NCBI RefSeq assembly: GCF_026130545.1 | Contig: NZ_JAMOIM010000034.1 | Coordinates: forward strand, 1 to 50,240 | From: Lichenifustis flavocetrariae | GTDB lineage: Bacteria; Pseudomonadota; Alphaproteobacteria; Rhizobiales; Beijerinckiaceae | Direction of reading: 5' to 3' | DNA: 50,240 bases | Shown: positions 35,538 through 43,862 of the stretch, in pieces | Layout of the letters: each line of letters opens with the position of its first letter | How positions within the stretch are numbered: the first letter of the stretch is position 1 | Position numbers and translations under genes: made by a program | Notes under the pieces: generated by a model | The model's database searches: none | What the model was told of the DNA's origin: nothing | What the model saw: the letters and a program-made list of their open reading frames with translations, nothing else

Positions 35538-36104
35538 TCAGGCGTGCGCCTTCGCATTCCGCTTCATGCCATAACCGACTACGCCGAGAGCCATGAGGGC
35601 GGCGCCGAACATCGGGGCGGAGGCAGGCAGAGAGACGGTCCCTACCGAAACGGACACTTCCGACGAACTGAGTTGTGCATAGTACCCGGTTCCTCCCACG
35701 TTGCCTGTGGAAGCAGCACCATACGTGCCATTGCCATTACTGTAGACCGCGAACAGCGGAAAGGCTCCGAACGACGCGGTCGTGGTTCCGACGTCGAAAA
35801 GCAGACCATTCGTGAGAATTGGGTAGGCTTGATCCAACCCGCCGAAATCAGTCCCATCATTCCCGCGAAAGCCTACAGGCCCAGGAATTGTCTCGTTATA
35901 GGAAGTGCTGGTGGTGATTAGGACGAGATCGGCGTTCGTCAGCCCGTACCCAGTAAATGTACCGGTACCGCTCAAAGCCTGATTGCCAACAACATCGAGA
36001 TTGAGCTGGCTTGTAAATGCACGTCCCTGAATGACACCCGACACCTCTACGATGGTCGACGCTTGTGCAGCCCCAGTTATGAGGCTCAAAGCCATTCCGG
36101 CCAA
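35538..36104 (-). CDS. Surface protein with PEP-CTERM-like C-terminal anchor
   Basis: About 188 residues. The N-terminal part contains a hydrophobic export segment (LAGMALSLITGAAQA) and the C-terminus reads SLPASAPMFGAALMALGVVG followed by basic residues. This is the variant sorting tail, with PAS in place of Pro-Glu-Pro, seen in many alphaproteobacterial PEP-CTERM-type proteins: a motif, a hydrophobic helix and a positive end. The middle is rich in Gly, Thr, Ser and Asn, as is usual for extracellular proteins. The start is unclear: TTG 36104 and ATG 36095 give a very short signal, and the basic residues just upstream (IRKPSP) suggest that the true start lies earlier (GTG 36191 is possible) or has been damaged. 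No exosortase gene is in the window. Confidence 0.7.
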   Translation of the reverse strand: MAGMALSLITGAAQASTIVEVSGVIQGRAFTSQLNLDVVGNQALSGTGTFTGYGLTNADLVLITTSTSYNETIPGPVGFRGNDGTDFGGLDQAYPILTNGLLFDVGTTTASFGAFPLFAVYSNGNGTYGAASTGNVGGTGYYAQLSSSEVSVSVGTVSLPASAPMFGAALMALGVVGYGMKRNAKAHA

Positions 36105-36244
36105 TGGTGAAGGTTTTCGGATGCCGGCCGGCTGAGGCCGAGCGTGAGGGCTGAGGGCCGGCGTCTGAAAACCGCCCAAGGACGAACGCACGGCTGAGCG
36201 TGGAACGCGCAGGCGACGTTGGCTCGGAGAGGCGGCAGCCTGTC

Positions 36245-36853
36245 TCACTGCCCCCCGCGCCTTTTGAAAACCCTGTCGAGCGCCTGGTGGCCCACCATGC
36301 CTTCTTCGAAAGTGATCTTGGCGAGGCGGTTGCCGGTGAGCTTGATCGGCAGATCGAACCATTCCGCGCTTCGCAAGAGGGTGGCGTCCTTGTCCGCGTC
36401 CGGACCATGCGGCAGGCCGACGAGATAGACCCGCGCACTGATCGGCACCACCGTCGCGGCGAGCGGTTGGCCGACGGCCCCTTCGGTCGCGCGCAGGGTC
36501 GGCGGTGCGACGGTCTCAATCAAATCCTGGAAGGAAGTCTCGGCCGCGGTGAAGCGAAGTTCGATCGTATAGTCGACGGGCAGGCTTGGGTCTGTGTTGG
36601 AGCGGACCTGTATCGTCAGATCCGCGCCCGTGCCGGGAAGCGCCACATCGGCGCGGATGGCGTCGCCGTCGGCCTCGGCATGCCAACGGACCTCCCCGAC
36701 CGAGATCTGCGGGTGATCGGGATTGTCGAACGTGCCGAGGAGGAGTGCTGCGCGGGCCGCGGGGGCCGGCTCTGCCGCCGCTGGCATAGACAGTACGCCG
36801 ACGAGGCCACTGCAGACGAGCAGGGGCCCGCAATATCGTTTGAGAATGTTCAT
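36245..36853 (-). CDS. Secreted protein of unknown function
   Basis: A 202-residue protein with a Sec signal peptide (MNILKRYCGPLLVCSGLVG, cleavage near PAAAEP). The mature part is predicted to be mostly beta: LLLGTFDNPDHPQISVGEVR, DLTIQVRSNTDPSLPVDYTI and a late ARVYLVGLPHGPDADK. No family is recognised, although the IELRF-TAAETSF pattern could belong to a pilus- or adhesin-like beta sandwich. ATG 36853 has AGGAG 7 nt upstream. It is 59 nt downstream of the DUF4189-like gene, with a hairpin between, and is probably cotranscribed with it. Confidence 0.7.
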   Translation of the reverse strand: MNILKRYCGPLLVCSGLVGVLSMPAAAEPAPAARAALLLGTFDNPDHPQISVGEVRWHAEADGDAIRADVALPGTGADLTIQVRSNTDPSLPVDYTIELRFTAAETSFQDLIETVAPPTLRATEGAVGQPLAATVVPISARVYLVGLPHGPDADKDATLLRSAEWFDLPIKLTGNRLAKITFEEGMVGHQALDRVFKRRGGQ

Positions 36854-36876
36854 CCACCGCTCCTGTTGGCGACAAC

Positions 36877-36904
36877 AGGCGGCTGCCGGGGAAGGCCGCC
36901 GCCT
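36877..36904 (-). terminator. Hairpin between the DUF4189-like gene and the next secreted-protein gene
   Basis: AGGCGGC at 36877-36883 pairs with GCCGCCT at 36898-36904, a perfect 7-bp stem around a 14-nt GC-rich loop. It begins 8 nt after the DUF4189-like stop on the minus strand. It may attenuate read-through into the next gene. Confidence 0.4.
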
Positions 36905-36912
36905 TAAAACAC

Positions 36913-37413
36913 TCAATCGGTGCAGACGACCTTGCGGACCTTGCAATCGTTCTTGTCGCAGGCGGCCAGCGCCGCCTTCTTCGCCTCGTCCGCACTCTCG
37001 CCCCACGCAGTGCCGGAGCTGCCGTCATCGGCGAACGCAATGGCCGCGCAAGCGTTGACAGCCCAGACCACGGATGAGCAAGCGCCCATCGCATTGGCCT
37101 CGCGGTCGCAGCTCGATGCGGCGGCCCGCTCCGCCGCCCCCTGATCGGAATAGTTCCACGCATAGCCGATCGCCTGGCCGCGGGTCTGTCTGGCGATGGC
37201 CGCGTAGCGGGGGCCGGCGGCGACGCCCGCATCATGCGAGCAGTCCATGATGAAGTTGCCATAGGCATCGGTCATGATCGCCTCGCACGCGAGCGCCGGC
37301 GAGGTTGTTGTGATCAACCCGCCGAGAAGCGCCAGAGCGCCGAGGCCACCAAGGCCACCGAGGCCCCCAACGAGGCGGCGCGCCGTCAGGGCTTGAGAAA
37401 AATGCTTGCTCAT
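36913..37413 (-). CDS. Secreted DUF4189-like small Cys-rich protein
   Basis: A 166-residue exported protein. The signal peptide has an unusual Gly-Leu repeat (VGGLGGLGGLGALALLGG) and is cleaved near PALACEA. The mature protein matches the DUF4189 pattern: GYAWNYSDQGAAERAAAS, a Cys, VVWAVNACAAIAFADDG, then WGESADEAKKAALAACD and a final CKVRKVVC. The even number of Cys residues suggests disulfides and a periplasmic or extracellular location. Function of the family is unknown; members often sit near secreted or stress proteins. A GGCCGCC hairpin lies in the leader at 37432-37450. Confidence 0.8.
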   Translation of the reverse strand: MSKHFSQALTARRLVGGLGGLGGLGALALLGGLITTTSPALACEAIMTDAYGNFIMDCSHDAGVAAGPRYAAIARQTRGQAIGYAWNYSDQGAAERAAASSCDREANAMGACSSVVWAVNACAAIAFADDGSSGTAWGESADEAKKAALAACDKNDCKVRKVVCTD

Positions 37414-37431
37414 GTCCGTCTCCCACGAAGC

Positions 37432-37450
37432 GGCCGCCCCAATGGCGGCC
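37432..37450 (-). promoter_or_regulatory. Hairpin in the leader of the DUF4189-like gene
   Basis: GGCCGCC-CCAAT-GGCGGCC is a perfect 7-bp stem with a 5-nt loop about 19 bases before the ATG at 37413. It may stabilise or attenuate the message. Confidence 0.4.
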
Positions 37451-37541
37451 TGCTAGAGGTGACGAAGGGCCAGAGACTTTTCGCGTGATCGAGCCGGAAG
37501 AATCATGAGCACTGCGCGGGGCGCCGCGCTCACGGTGCCTG

Positions 37542-38192
37542 TCAATCATAGCAATCGACCCGGAAGAAATGGCCGATGAGATGCCGGCCCTTTGGCAGCG
37601 GAAGATCGAGTCCGGGCACGGTTCGGTTCTGCCAAATAGCTGGACGGTCGCCCGGCTCGCGACCGATGTCGTCGCTGTCGTCGTAGACGAGCAGGACGAA
37701 GTGGTTGGGATCGATCCCGGCGAAACCGGACGACACGTCCTCGGCCTTGAGCACGGCATAGCGCGGGGCCGTTGCCGGTGCGGTGGTGGCGACGGTTTCG
37801 AGCTGGGATTTGTTGGCGATCGTGTACCATAGCCAGGGATCGAGCACGGACGACCGCGCGATGATGACGTGGCAGACCGGAAGCGCCGCAAGGGCCAGGA
37901 AGCTGCTCGCCGCCCGACGGAAATATCGTCGCCACAAGGCGATGCTCATCCCGATCAGAAGCGTGAGGACGAAACCGGCGAGCGGCAGGATGAGCACGAG
38001 GCGCGAGAGGTCGACCACCACACGCAGGGCCTGCGGAACGCCCGCACCCAGAGGCCAGAAATCGAGGATCCAGCGGGCCGCTGCAAACCACGCGCCGCAG
38101 GCGGCGCCGATCCAGATCCGGCGCATTCGCCAGCCGTCGGCCGGTCGTGGCCGAGCCACAGGCTCCAAGGTCGTATCAGTCATAGAAGGCAT
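37542..38192 (-). CDS. Membrane protein of unknown function
   Basis: A 216-residue protein with three or four hydrophobic segments in its first 120 residues (IWIGAACGAWFAAARWILDF, LVLILPLAGFVLTLLIGMSI, SFLALAALPVCHVIIA). The C-terminal 95 residues are soluble and probably periplasmic, with YAVLKAEDVSSGFAGID and HFVLLVYDDSDDIG. No family is recognised. The start is ATG 38192, with ATG 38183 as an alternative. It lies between the VIT-VWA gene and the DUF4189-like gene, all on the minus strand. Confidence 0.68.
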   Translation of the reverse strand: MPSMTDTTLEPVARPRPADGWRMRRIWIGAACGAWFAAARWILDFWPLGAGVPQALRVVVDLSRLVLILPLAGFVLTLLIGMSIALWRRYFRRAASSFLALAALPVCHVIIARSSVLDPWLWYTIANKSQLETVATTAPATAPRYAVLKAEDVSSGFAGIDPNHFVLLVYDDSDDIGREPGDRPAIWQNRTVPGLDLPLPKGRHLIGHFFRVDCYD

Positions 38193-38269
38193 CCATCCCG
38201 GGAGTGAGACAAGTCCGGCGCCGCGGGTCCAGACCTCCGCGACACGGAATCGAGGGAAGCTTTTGGACC

Positions 38270-38289
38270 CCCGCGCCGGACGGCGCGGG
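38270..38289 (-). terminator. Hairpin after the VIT-VWA gene
   Basis: CCCGCGCC-GGAC-GGCGCGGG is a perfect 8-bp stem with a 4-nt loop, 23 nt beyond the VIT-VWA stop on the minus strand and followed by a short A-run in that direction. It is a likely terminator or attenuator; there is no T-tract. Confidence 0.5.
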
Positions 38290-38312
38290 AGCGTTGTGCA
38301 GGGCTCGTGCCC

Positions 38313-40337
38313 CTAGATCGGCAAGGTCGCGAGGGTCCTGGCGACCACATCGTCGTTCAGGGGCGCGAAGATGCGGCGAGCGACGCGCTCGGCCGTTCGG
38401 CTGCCCGTGGCATCGCGCCGGGCCAGAATGCCCAGGACCAACACCACCGGCGAGAGGCCCAGGATCCGGGCGACCCGCTTGAGAGTGGCCCGCGCCGCCA
38501 GGCGCTGGACCTGGTCCGCCATGTCGGGCGGCAAACCGCTGAGATCCCCGTCAACCAGCTGGGGCCCGGCGGCATCCCAAAGGTCGGCGGGAACCTGTGG
38601 CCACGGACTGCTGGGACGTCTGCTGATCGGCGATCGCTCCAGCCATTGCGACGCGGCATGCGAGACCCGGTGAACCATCCGGCTCAACCCTGTCGGGATC
38701 GGCGGCTCCCTCCGCATCATCATCATGCTGTCGCCGTCGTAGCTGTGGCCAAGGGCGACGCCGGTCAATCTCGGTGACGAGGCCGCAGGTGCCGGCAAGT
38801 CGATTTTGCGCGTGACAAGCAGACCGCTCTGTCGCGCCCCGTCACGATCGACCAGGACAAGGCTTGTCAGTGGGCCGGCCAGCCCCTCCGCCACGCTCAG
38901 GGCCGTGGCCTGTGCTTCCGGCAACCGGGGCAAGGCGAGGGTGGTGGCCAGCGCCGCCACTGCCTCTAGAGCTGGCAAGTCTGTTTCGACTGGCAGCCGC
39001 CATTCGGCCGTGATTCGCAGCCCATCCCGAACGGCAATCAACCGATCGAGCGGACCCTCGATCATCTCGGCCTCTTCGTGCTTTGTGCGCAAGGCCGCGA
39101 TGGCGCTGGCCACCGCGCCGGCGACGTCGCTGCCGCGCGCCACGACGAGGGAGCCCCCGGTCAATGCGGCGAGATGACCGATCCCGGCTTCGAGGCTGTC
39201 TTCCCCGATCAGCACCACCGAGAAGCGGCGCCCGGTCCGTGCCAGGGCCATGGCATCGGGGGCGTAGCTCTTGCCGTCGGTGACGATGAGGACGTCCATC
39301 GCGGGTGACCGGTCGATCGCCTCCTGCAGCGCTCCGCCTATTTCCGTGCCGCCTTCCGGCCCTCCCAGGTGCCAGAGCAACTCCTCGAATCCGCTCGCCG
39401 TCGTGGCCTTGCCGAGAGCCTGGCAGGCTTGGTTGAACTCGAAGAGATCGATCTGGTCTGCCGATCGCAGGTGGCCGGACACCGATCGAAGCCCGGCCAC
39501 CACCGAACCGTGCTTCGTGGTGGCGGCGTCGGCGGAGCAGCGCTCGGCCATCGAGCCCGACCGATCGACGAGGATCGCCGCCGCGATCGCGTGGTCGCTT
39601 TCGGGTTCTGCCACGATCGACAACGCGATCGATCGGCCGTCAGCCGCGCGGCCGGCGCTGTTCGACCGGCTTGGGGCCTCCATGGACAGATCGATGGGTC
39701 GATTGAGCGGCACCTCGATCTCCCCGACCTGAAGCGCCGTCTCCCCGAGCCAGACGGTCTTGTCCCCTGCCGAGATACTCAGAGGCGCCATCCCGTTCGG
39801 TCCTCCATTGCTGAGGCGGTCCGACGCCCTGAGCGGCGAGCGTCCGTAGACATCGCCAACCGTCAGCGGGATGCGCAACATCACACGCCTCGGCCCATTC
39901 GGAACGAGCAAAGCGGCCCACCAGGCGCGGATGACGACCTCCGCCCCCGGCGCGAGATGCGCGAGGGAGAGCTGATGAATGCCCCGAAGGACTTCCTCGT
40001 GAAGCACGGCGAGCCAGCCTTCGTCGATGGCATCCTCGTAGGTCTGGCGCGCTGCCTCGCGGGGCTGGCAGATCCCCTTCAGGGTGCGTCCGTTGACCGT
40101 CGCCTCGAGATCGTAAAGGACGGCTCGGACGGGCATCGGCATGGTCAGCGTCGCCTCGATGCTCTCGAATTCCCCGTTGCGAAACGTCCGCCACGTCTCA
40201 ACCGCCGCGACATGGCCTTGCAGGGTGACGTGAAAGCGCGTGGCCGTGAGCGGGATCGGCAGGCCGCTGCCCTTGCAGACGACGCCATCCCGAAAGCGCG
40301 AAAGCGGATCGTCATCCGGTCGATTGTGCATGCTCAT
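38313..40337 (-). CDS. VIT and von Willebrand factor A domain protein
   Basis: A 674-residue protein. Residues about 25-155 fit the VIT (inter-alpha-trypsin) domain, with HVAAVETWRTFRNGEFESIE and the EATLTMPMP strand. Residues about 250-420 are a VWA domain whose metal-ion-dependent adhesion site DRSGSM is intact (Asp258, Ser260, Ser262). About 60 residues near the C-terminus hold a helical hydrophobic stretch (ILGLSPVVLVLGILARRD). There is no N-terminal signal peptide, so it seems cytoplasmic or membrane-attached at its C-terminus. ATG 40337 has CAGGAG 6 nt upstream; GTG 40355 is less likely. It is divergent from the HtrA-like protease gene. VWA proteins usually present metal-dependent protein contacts; the partner is unknown. 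Confidence 0.85.
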   Translation of the reverse strand: MSMHNRPDDDPLSRFRDGVVCKGSGLPIPLTATRFHVTLQGHVAAVETWRTFRNGEFESIEATLTMPMPVRAVLYDLEATVNGRTLKGICQPREAARQTYEDAIDEGWLAVLHEEVLRGIHQLSLAHLAPGAEVVIRAWWAALLVPNGPRRVMLRIPLTVGDVYGRSPLRASDRLSNGGPNGMAPLSISAGDKTVWLGETALQVGEIEVPLNRPIDLSMEAPSRSNSAGRAADGRSIALSIVAEPESDHAIAAAILVDRSGSMAERCSADAATTKHGSVVAGLRSVSGHLRSADQIDLFEFNQACQALGKATTASGFEELLWHLGGPEGGTEIGGALQEAIDRSPAMDVLIVTDGKSYAPDAMALARTGRRFSVVLIGEDSLEAGIGHLAALTGGSLVVARGSDVAGAVASAIAALRTKHEEAEMIEGPLDRLIAVRDGLRITAEWRLPVETDLPALEAVAALATTLALPRLPEAQATALSVAEGLAGPLTSLVLVDRDGARQSGLLVTRKIDLPAPAASSPRLTGVALGHSYDGDSMMMMRREPPIPTGLSRMVHRVSHAASQWLERSPISRRPSSPWPQVPADLWDAAGPQLVDGDLSGLPPDMADQVQRLAARATLKRVARILGLSPVVLVLGILARRDATGSRTAERVARRIFAPLNDDVVARTLATLPI

Positions 40338-40534
40338 CGTGATCTCCTGAGTCACGACACGATTTCCCCGGTCCGGGCGCGTGCTGGCGCCAGGCCGTCG
40401 AAACCTGTCGTAGATCAGGACGGAGGGGGACTAGCTTTTAGGGCTCCACGGAAAATCTCCACGAGGCTCCGCCGAAATCCGATCAAGCATCCGTCTCCCC
40501 AAATAGCCGCCATCATGCGAGCGGCAGGGAGATC
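40338..40534. promoter_or_regulatory. Divergent promoter region between VIT-VWA and protease genes
   Basis: This 197-bp gap must serve both genes. GGGAG lies 4 nt before the protease ATG. I did not find a clean -35/-10 pair or an inverted repeat. It would be the natural place to look for the recognition sequence of the sigma-like factor encoded at 45210-46382. Confidence 0.35.
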
Positions 40535-41779
40535 ATGATGTTTGGACGCACCTGCAGACTTCCGATCAGCGCCCTCGCGCTGTCCGTCGCCGTGGCAACC
40601 CATGCGCAGGCAGCGCCCGAGCTGCCGATCGCCGACATGGTCAAAGCCGCAAAGCTCAGTATCGGCAAGATCGTCGTGAAGATTCCGTACAAGCGGAAGG
40701 ACGGCAATCTCGGAACCCATGTGGGCACGGGGACCGGTTTCGTCTTCGACGGGAACGGGGACTTGGTCACCAACTGCCACGTCGTGTCGTCGGACGACGA
40801 CAAGCCGGTGGGCAAGATCGAGGTGGCCGTGCAGTTCCCGGACGATCCGGCCTTGCGGCTGAACGCGACCGTGGTGGGCTGCGACGCCCCCGGCGACATC
40901 GCCGTCATCCACGTCGACGGACTCGGAGCCGAACGCAAGCCGCTGCGCTTTGCCGACGCGCGCACCATCGAGGTGGGACAGGAAGCCATCGCCATCGGCT
41001 TCGCCGATGCCATCGACGGCGAGGCCACGGTGTCTCGCGGCATCGTCAGCGCGCTGCATCGCTCCTATCTCGATGGCACGGTCAGCGATCTCGTGCAGAC
41101 CGATGCGGCGGTCAATCACGGCGATTCCGGCGGCCCCCTCCTGAATCGGCAGGGCGAGGTGGTCGGCGTGAACAGCTACATTTCGGTCGCCAGTGTGAAG
41201 GTCGGCGATATCGTCAGCGCGACGGCGAAGAAGGCCAATGTCGATGATGACATTCCGGTGCACGCTTCCCGGACGGGCATTTCCTATGCACGCGGCGCGG
41301 AGACGGCGGCCCGCTACGCCCGCGCGATCCTCGCGAATGGCGCGGTCTCCCGTCCTGACCTTGGGGTGGTGGTCAAATCCCCGGACTTCAGCAGCCTCAC
41401 GCTGCCGAGGTCGGCGCTCTTCGTGAAGAGCGTGGACGCCCACGGCGCGGCGGCGTCCATCGGCCTACATGCCGGCGATTTCGTCTACTCCGTCGAATGG
41501 TCCAACGGCTTCGTCTACCCTATCTGGGATCAGGGCAGCCTCAGCGATGCCCTGGCGCGGATCGAGCCCGGCGACAAGGTCAAGATCCACTTCTATCGGA
41601 TGACGGAGGCCGGACTCGACGCCGCTGCGGACATGGCGACCGTCCCGGATGCGGAGGTGCAATGGTTCTACGTCGATTGGAGCCCGCTGGTGACCCGGCC
41701 GAAGCGAGACGAGGCGCCTGCCCGCCAAAAGAGCACGAACGAACGCATCGCGGAGCTGTTGAAGGCTTGGCAGCGCTGA
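40535..41779 (+). CDS. Exported trypsin-like serine protease (HtrA/DegP-like)
   Basis: A 414-residue S1C-type protease. A signal peptide covers residues 1-26 (LPISALALSVAVATHAQA). The catalytic triad is present: His82 in TNCHVV, Asp121 in GDIAVIHVD and Ser198 in NHGDSGGPL. Residues about 290-385 (FVKSVDAHGAAASIGLHAGD) fit a PDZ-like domain. The region between the Ser and this domain has an unusual insert (VGDIVSATAKKANVDDDIPVH, residues about 222-242, one residue over the display limit if copied in full, so described by position). In a cluster with VWA, Sel1 and STAND genes it may be an effector rather than a general chaperone-protease. ATG 40535 follows GGGAG. Confidence 0.87.
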   Translation: MMFGRTCRLPISALALSVAVATHAQAAPELPIADMVKAAKLSIGKIVVKIPYKRKDGNLGTHVGTGTGFVFDGNGDLVTNCHVVSSDDDKPVGKIEVAVQFPDDPALRLNATVVGCDAPGDIAVIHVDGLGAERKPLRFADARTIEVGQEAIAIGFADAIDGEATVSRGIVSALHRSYLDGTVSDLVQTDAAVNHGDSGGPLLNRQGEVVGVNSYISVASVKVGDIVSATAKKANVDDDIPVHASRTGISYARGAETAARYARAILANGAVSRPDLGVVVKSPDFSSLTLPRSALFVKSVDAHGAAASIGLHAGDFVYSVEWSNGFVYPIWDQGSLSDALARIEPGDKVKIHFYRMTEAGLDAAADMATVPDAEVQWFYVDWSPLVTRPKRDEAPARQKSTNERIAELLKAWQR

Positions 41780-41837
41780 CATCATGAAGGCGGCGGGCCT
41801 ACACCGGGGTCAGCGAGAGCACCACCCCTCGTCCCAC

Positions 41838-41856
41838 CTTCCCCGAAGCGGGGAAG
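41838..41856. terminator. Bidirectional hairpin between convergent genes
   Basis: CTTCCCCG-AAG-CGGGGAAG is a perfect 8-bp stem with a 3-nt loop between the protease (plus) and Sel1 (minus) stops. Its position and symmetry suit a bidirectional terminator. A further inverted pair, GGCGGGCC and GGCCCGCC, brackets it at about 41793 and 41876. Confidence 0.55.
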
Positions 41857-41955
41857 AAGACACCTATCCTCATTGGCCCGCCGGTGCCCTCTCGCCGCAA
41901 GCGCGACGAAGGACGCCGTTCGGCTGGCGCGCCTGCACCAATCCGAGTTGCATCC

Positions 41956-43098
41956 CTAGTGAAGGGCGCCCCACCGGTCTCTTGCACGCGCCGCTGCTTC
42001 GTTTTTCGTGGCGTCGTCGAGCACCCGATCGAGGTCATCGAGCACATCCCGGAACGTGGGATGCGGATCGCGGCACGCGAAGAGAAGCAGCGACCGGGCT
42101 TCGACGAGGTCCTTGGCGACGCCACGACCGTGAATATGGAGGAGAGCGAGGTGGTAGGCCGCGCGCGCGTCGCCGCTCTCCACCGCTTGCGCGAAACAAC
42201 GCGCCGCTTCGGCATCGTCCCGCGGCACGCCATCGCCGCGCACATGGAGATTGCCAAGGTTGACGAGCGCACGCGTCTCGCCCGCCTCGGCGGCCCGCTT
42301 GTAGGCTTCGATCGCACGGGCGATATCGCGGGGCACCAAAGCGCCTTCGCTCAACATCGCCGCGAGATTGAAGCTCGCGCGTGCATGGCCGGCGTCGGCG
42401 GCGGCCTCGTACCATTCGAGAGCCTCGACGGGATCACGCTCGATTCCGGTCCCGAACTGCAGGGCCAATCCGATACGGAACGCGCCCTCGCGATCCCCCT
42501 CTTCAGCGGCCTTGAGATAGAGGCGAGCCGCCTCGGCGGCATCTTTCTCGACTCCAAGCCCTTCGTCGAAGGCGATCCCCAACCATCGCAGCGCGACCGG
42601 ATCGTCCTGCTCGGCGGCCTTGCCCATCCACAGGTGGGCCGTCTGATAGTCGGGGGGCGTCGCCCGCGCGGCCTGTAGGCCTAGGCGCCGCTGCGCGCGC
42701 GGTTCCTCTCGTTCGACCGCGCGAGCAAACCACTCCTCCGCCTCGGATTTTTCGTTCTCAGACCGACCCGGCCGCGTGAGCAGCCGCGCCAGAGAATACT
42801 GCGCAGGGCCATAGTCGTAGCGGGCCGCTTCGCGAAACAGCGCTTCGGCTTCAGCCACCGGGTCGTCGCTCTTCACGCGCCCGCGCAGGCAGGCATTGCC
42901 GCGGCGTGTGAGGAAGACGCCGAGGTGCACCGCCGCCGGAGCATGCCCCTGTTCGGCCCCTTTCCGGAACCAAGCGAGCCCCTCCGCTCCTCCTTCCGGT
43001 GTCCAGGTCCTGATCGCCGACATGCCCATGGCGATCTGCGCGGAGGGATCTCCCGCTAGGGCCCGGGCCTTCAGGTCACGGGCATCATCCTCGGACAT
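41956..43098 (-). CDS. Sel1-repeat protein
   Basis: A 380-residue soluble protein built almost wholly of Sel1-like TPR repeats. About nine units of roughly 36 residues can be seen, for example AQYSLARLLTRPG, AEEGDREGAFRIGLALQFGTG, AADAGHARASFNLAAML and VESGDARAAYHLALLHIHG. There is no signal peptide. Sel1 repeats are protein-contact surfaces, and such proteins often serve as adaptors in signalling or envelope-stress pathways. ATG 43098 is chosen; the longer frame to 43296 has a different composition and no family match. It is convergent with the protease gene. Confidence 0.88.
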   Translation of the reverse strand: MSEDDARDLKARALAGDPSAQIAMGMSAIRTWTPEGGAEGLAWFRKGAEQGHAPAAVHLGVFLTRRGNACLRGRVKSDDPVAEAEALFREAARYDYGPAQYSLARLLTRPGRSENEKSEAEEWFARAVEREEPRAQRRLGLQAARATPPDYQTAHLWMGKAAEQDDPVALRWLGIAFDEGLGVEKDAAEAARLYLKAAEEGDREGAFRIGLALQFGTGIERDPVEALEWYEAAADAGHARASFNLAAMLSEGALVPRDIARAIEAYKRAAEAGETRALVNLGNLHVRGDGVPRDDAEAARCFAQAVESGDARAAYHLALLHIHGRGVAKDLVEARSLLLFACRDPHPTFRDVLDDLDRVLDDATKNEAAARARDRWGALH

Positions 43099-43142
43099 GA
43101 CGGCATTTCCATCGGAACAGTTTTCCGGAACACTACGGAGCC

Positions 43143-43475
43143 ATGCCAAAGCAAGCCACCGGCGAGACCAACTGCCTTCTGGGTAGGGCTTGGTTCGACG
43201 CGGAGGGACGCCATCGCTTCGCCTGGGGCGTGGTCGGACCCGGAGGCCTCGAAGAAGGGATCGAGTACCCTGCGGAGGATGGACGGCTGGTGCCAAAGAC
43301 GGAGCCGGCCGAACCGCCCCCCGACATCACCACTCCCGATTCCGATATCGTGTTTCACTCGCCTCCGGAACGAGCGGCACGTAAGGGGCCGACGCCGAGA
43401 GCGCGACGTTCCAGCAGGCGTATTTGTTGCCGTCGAGAAATTCATCCATCGCGCGAACCGCCTGCGCCGTCGTGA
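43143..43475 (+). CDS. Possible small protein, low confidence
   Basis: A 110-residue frame with CGGAG just before its ATG. The first 70 residues (RAWFDAEGRHRFAWGVVGP, then GIEYPAEDGRLVPK) have a plausible protein composition, but the last third is Arg-rich and overlaps the opposite-strand gene that ends at 43327. It could be a real gene divergent from the Sel1 gene or a chance frame. No family is recognised. Confidence 0.3.
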   Translation: MPKQATGETNCLLGRAWFDAEGRHRFAWGVVGPGGLEEGIEYPAEDGRLVPKTEPAEPPPDITTPDSDIVFHSPPERAARKGPTPRARRSSRRICCRREIHPSREPPAPS

Positions 43476-43788
43476 TCGAGCTCAGCAGGACGTCGCGATA
43501 AATCCTGGGATCGGGATGAAACAGGCGCTGCGTGCCCGCCACGGCGCCGTAGACGCGCCGACTGAGCCGGACCTCCATCCAGCTGGCGATGCAGACCGCT
43601 GTTCCCTGGGAACATGATCCCATGTTGAAGGCCACCTTCGGGCCCTCGTCGCGATTGTGAGGGGCATGGAGGATGTGGCCTGCCACCAGCTCATGCCTGA
43701 TCCAGATCAGCGCCTGGAGCTCGTCGGGCTGGAGATTCAGCAGGGCCGCAGATCGCTCGATATCGTCGTTCAAGAATCGTGGCGTCAT
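43327..43788 (-). CDS. Hypothetical cytoplasmic protein
   Basis: A 153-residue protein without signal peptide or membrane segment. It is predicted to be mainly helical: IERSAALLNLQPDELQALIW, HELVAGHILHAPH and TTAQAVRAMDEFLDGNKYAC. No family is recognised. Its codon composition is like that of the surrounding genes, whereas the overlapping frames on the other strand look like shadows. The ATG at 43788 is divergent from the secreted-protein gene at 43863, so the 74-bp gap should hold two promoters. Confidence 0.6.
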   Translation of the reverse strand: MTPRFLNDDIERSAALLNLQPDELQALIWIRHELVAGHILHAPHNRDEGPKVAFNMGSCSQGTAVCIASWMEVRLSRRVYGAVAGTQRLFHPDPRIYRDVLLSSITTAQAVRAMDEFLDGNKYACWNVALSASAPYVPLVPEASETRYRNREW

Positions 43789-43862
43789 CGTGTATCGTTT
43801 CGCGAGAAGAGCTTAGTCGACGCGCTCTTGTGGCCGGATGCTTTCAAGGCAAGGACATTTGC

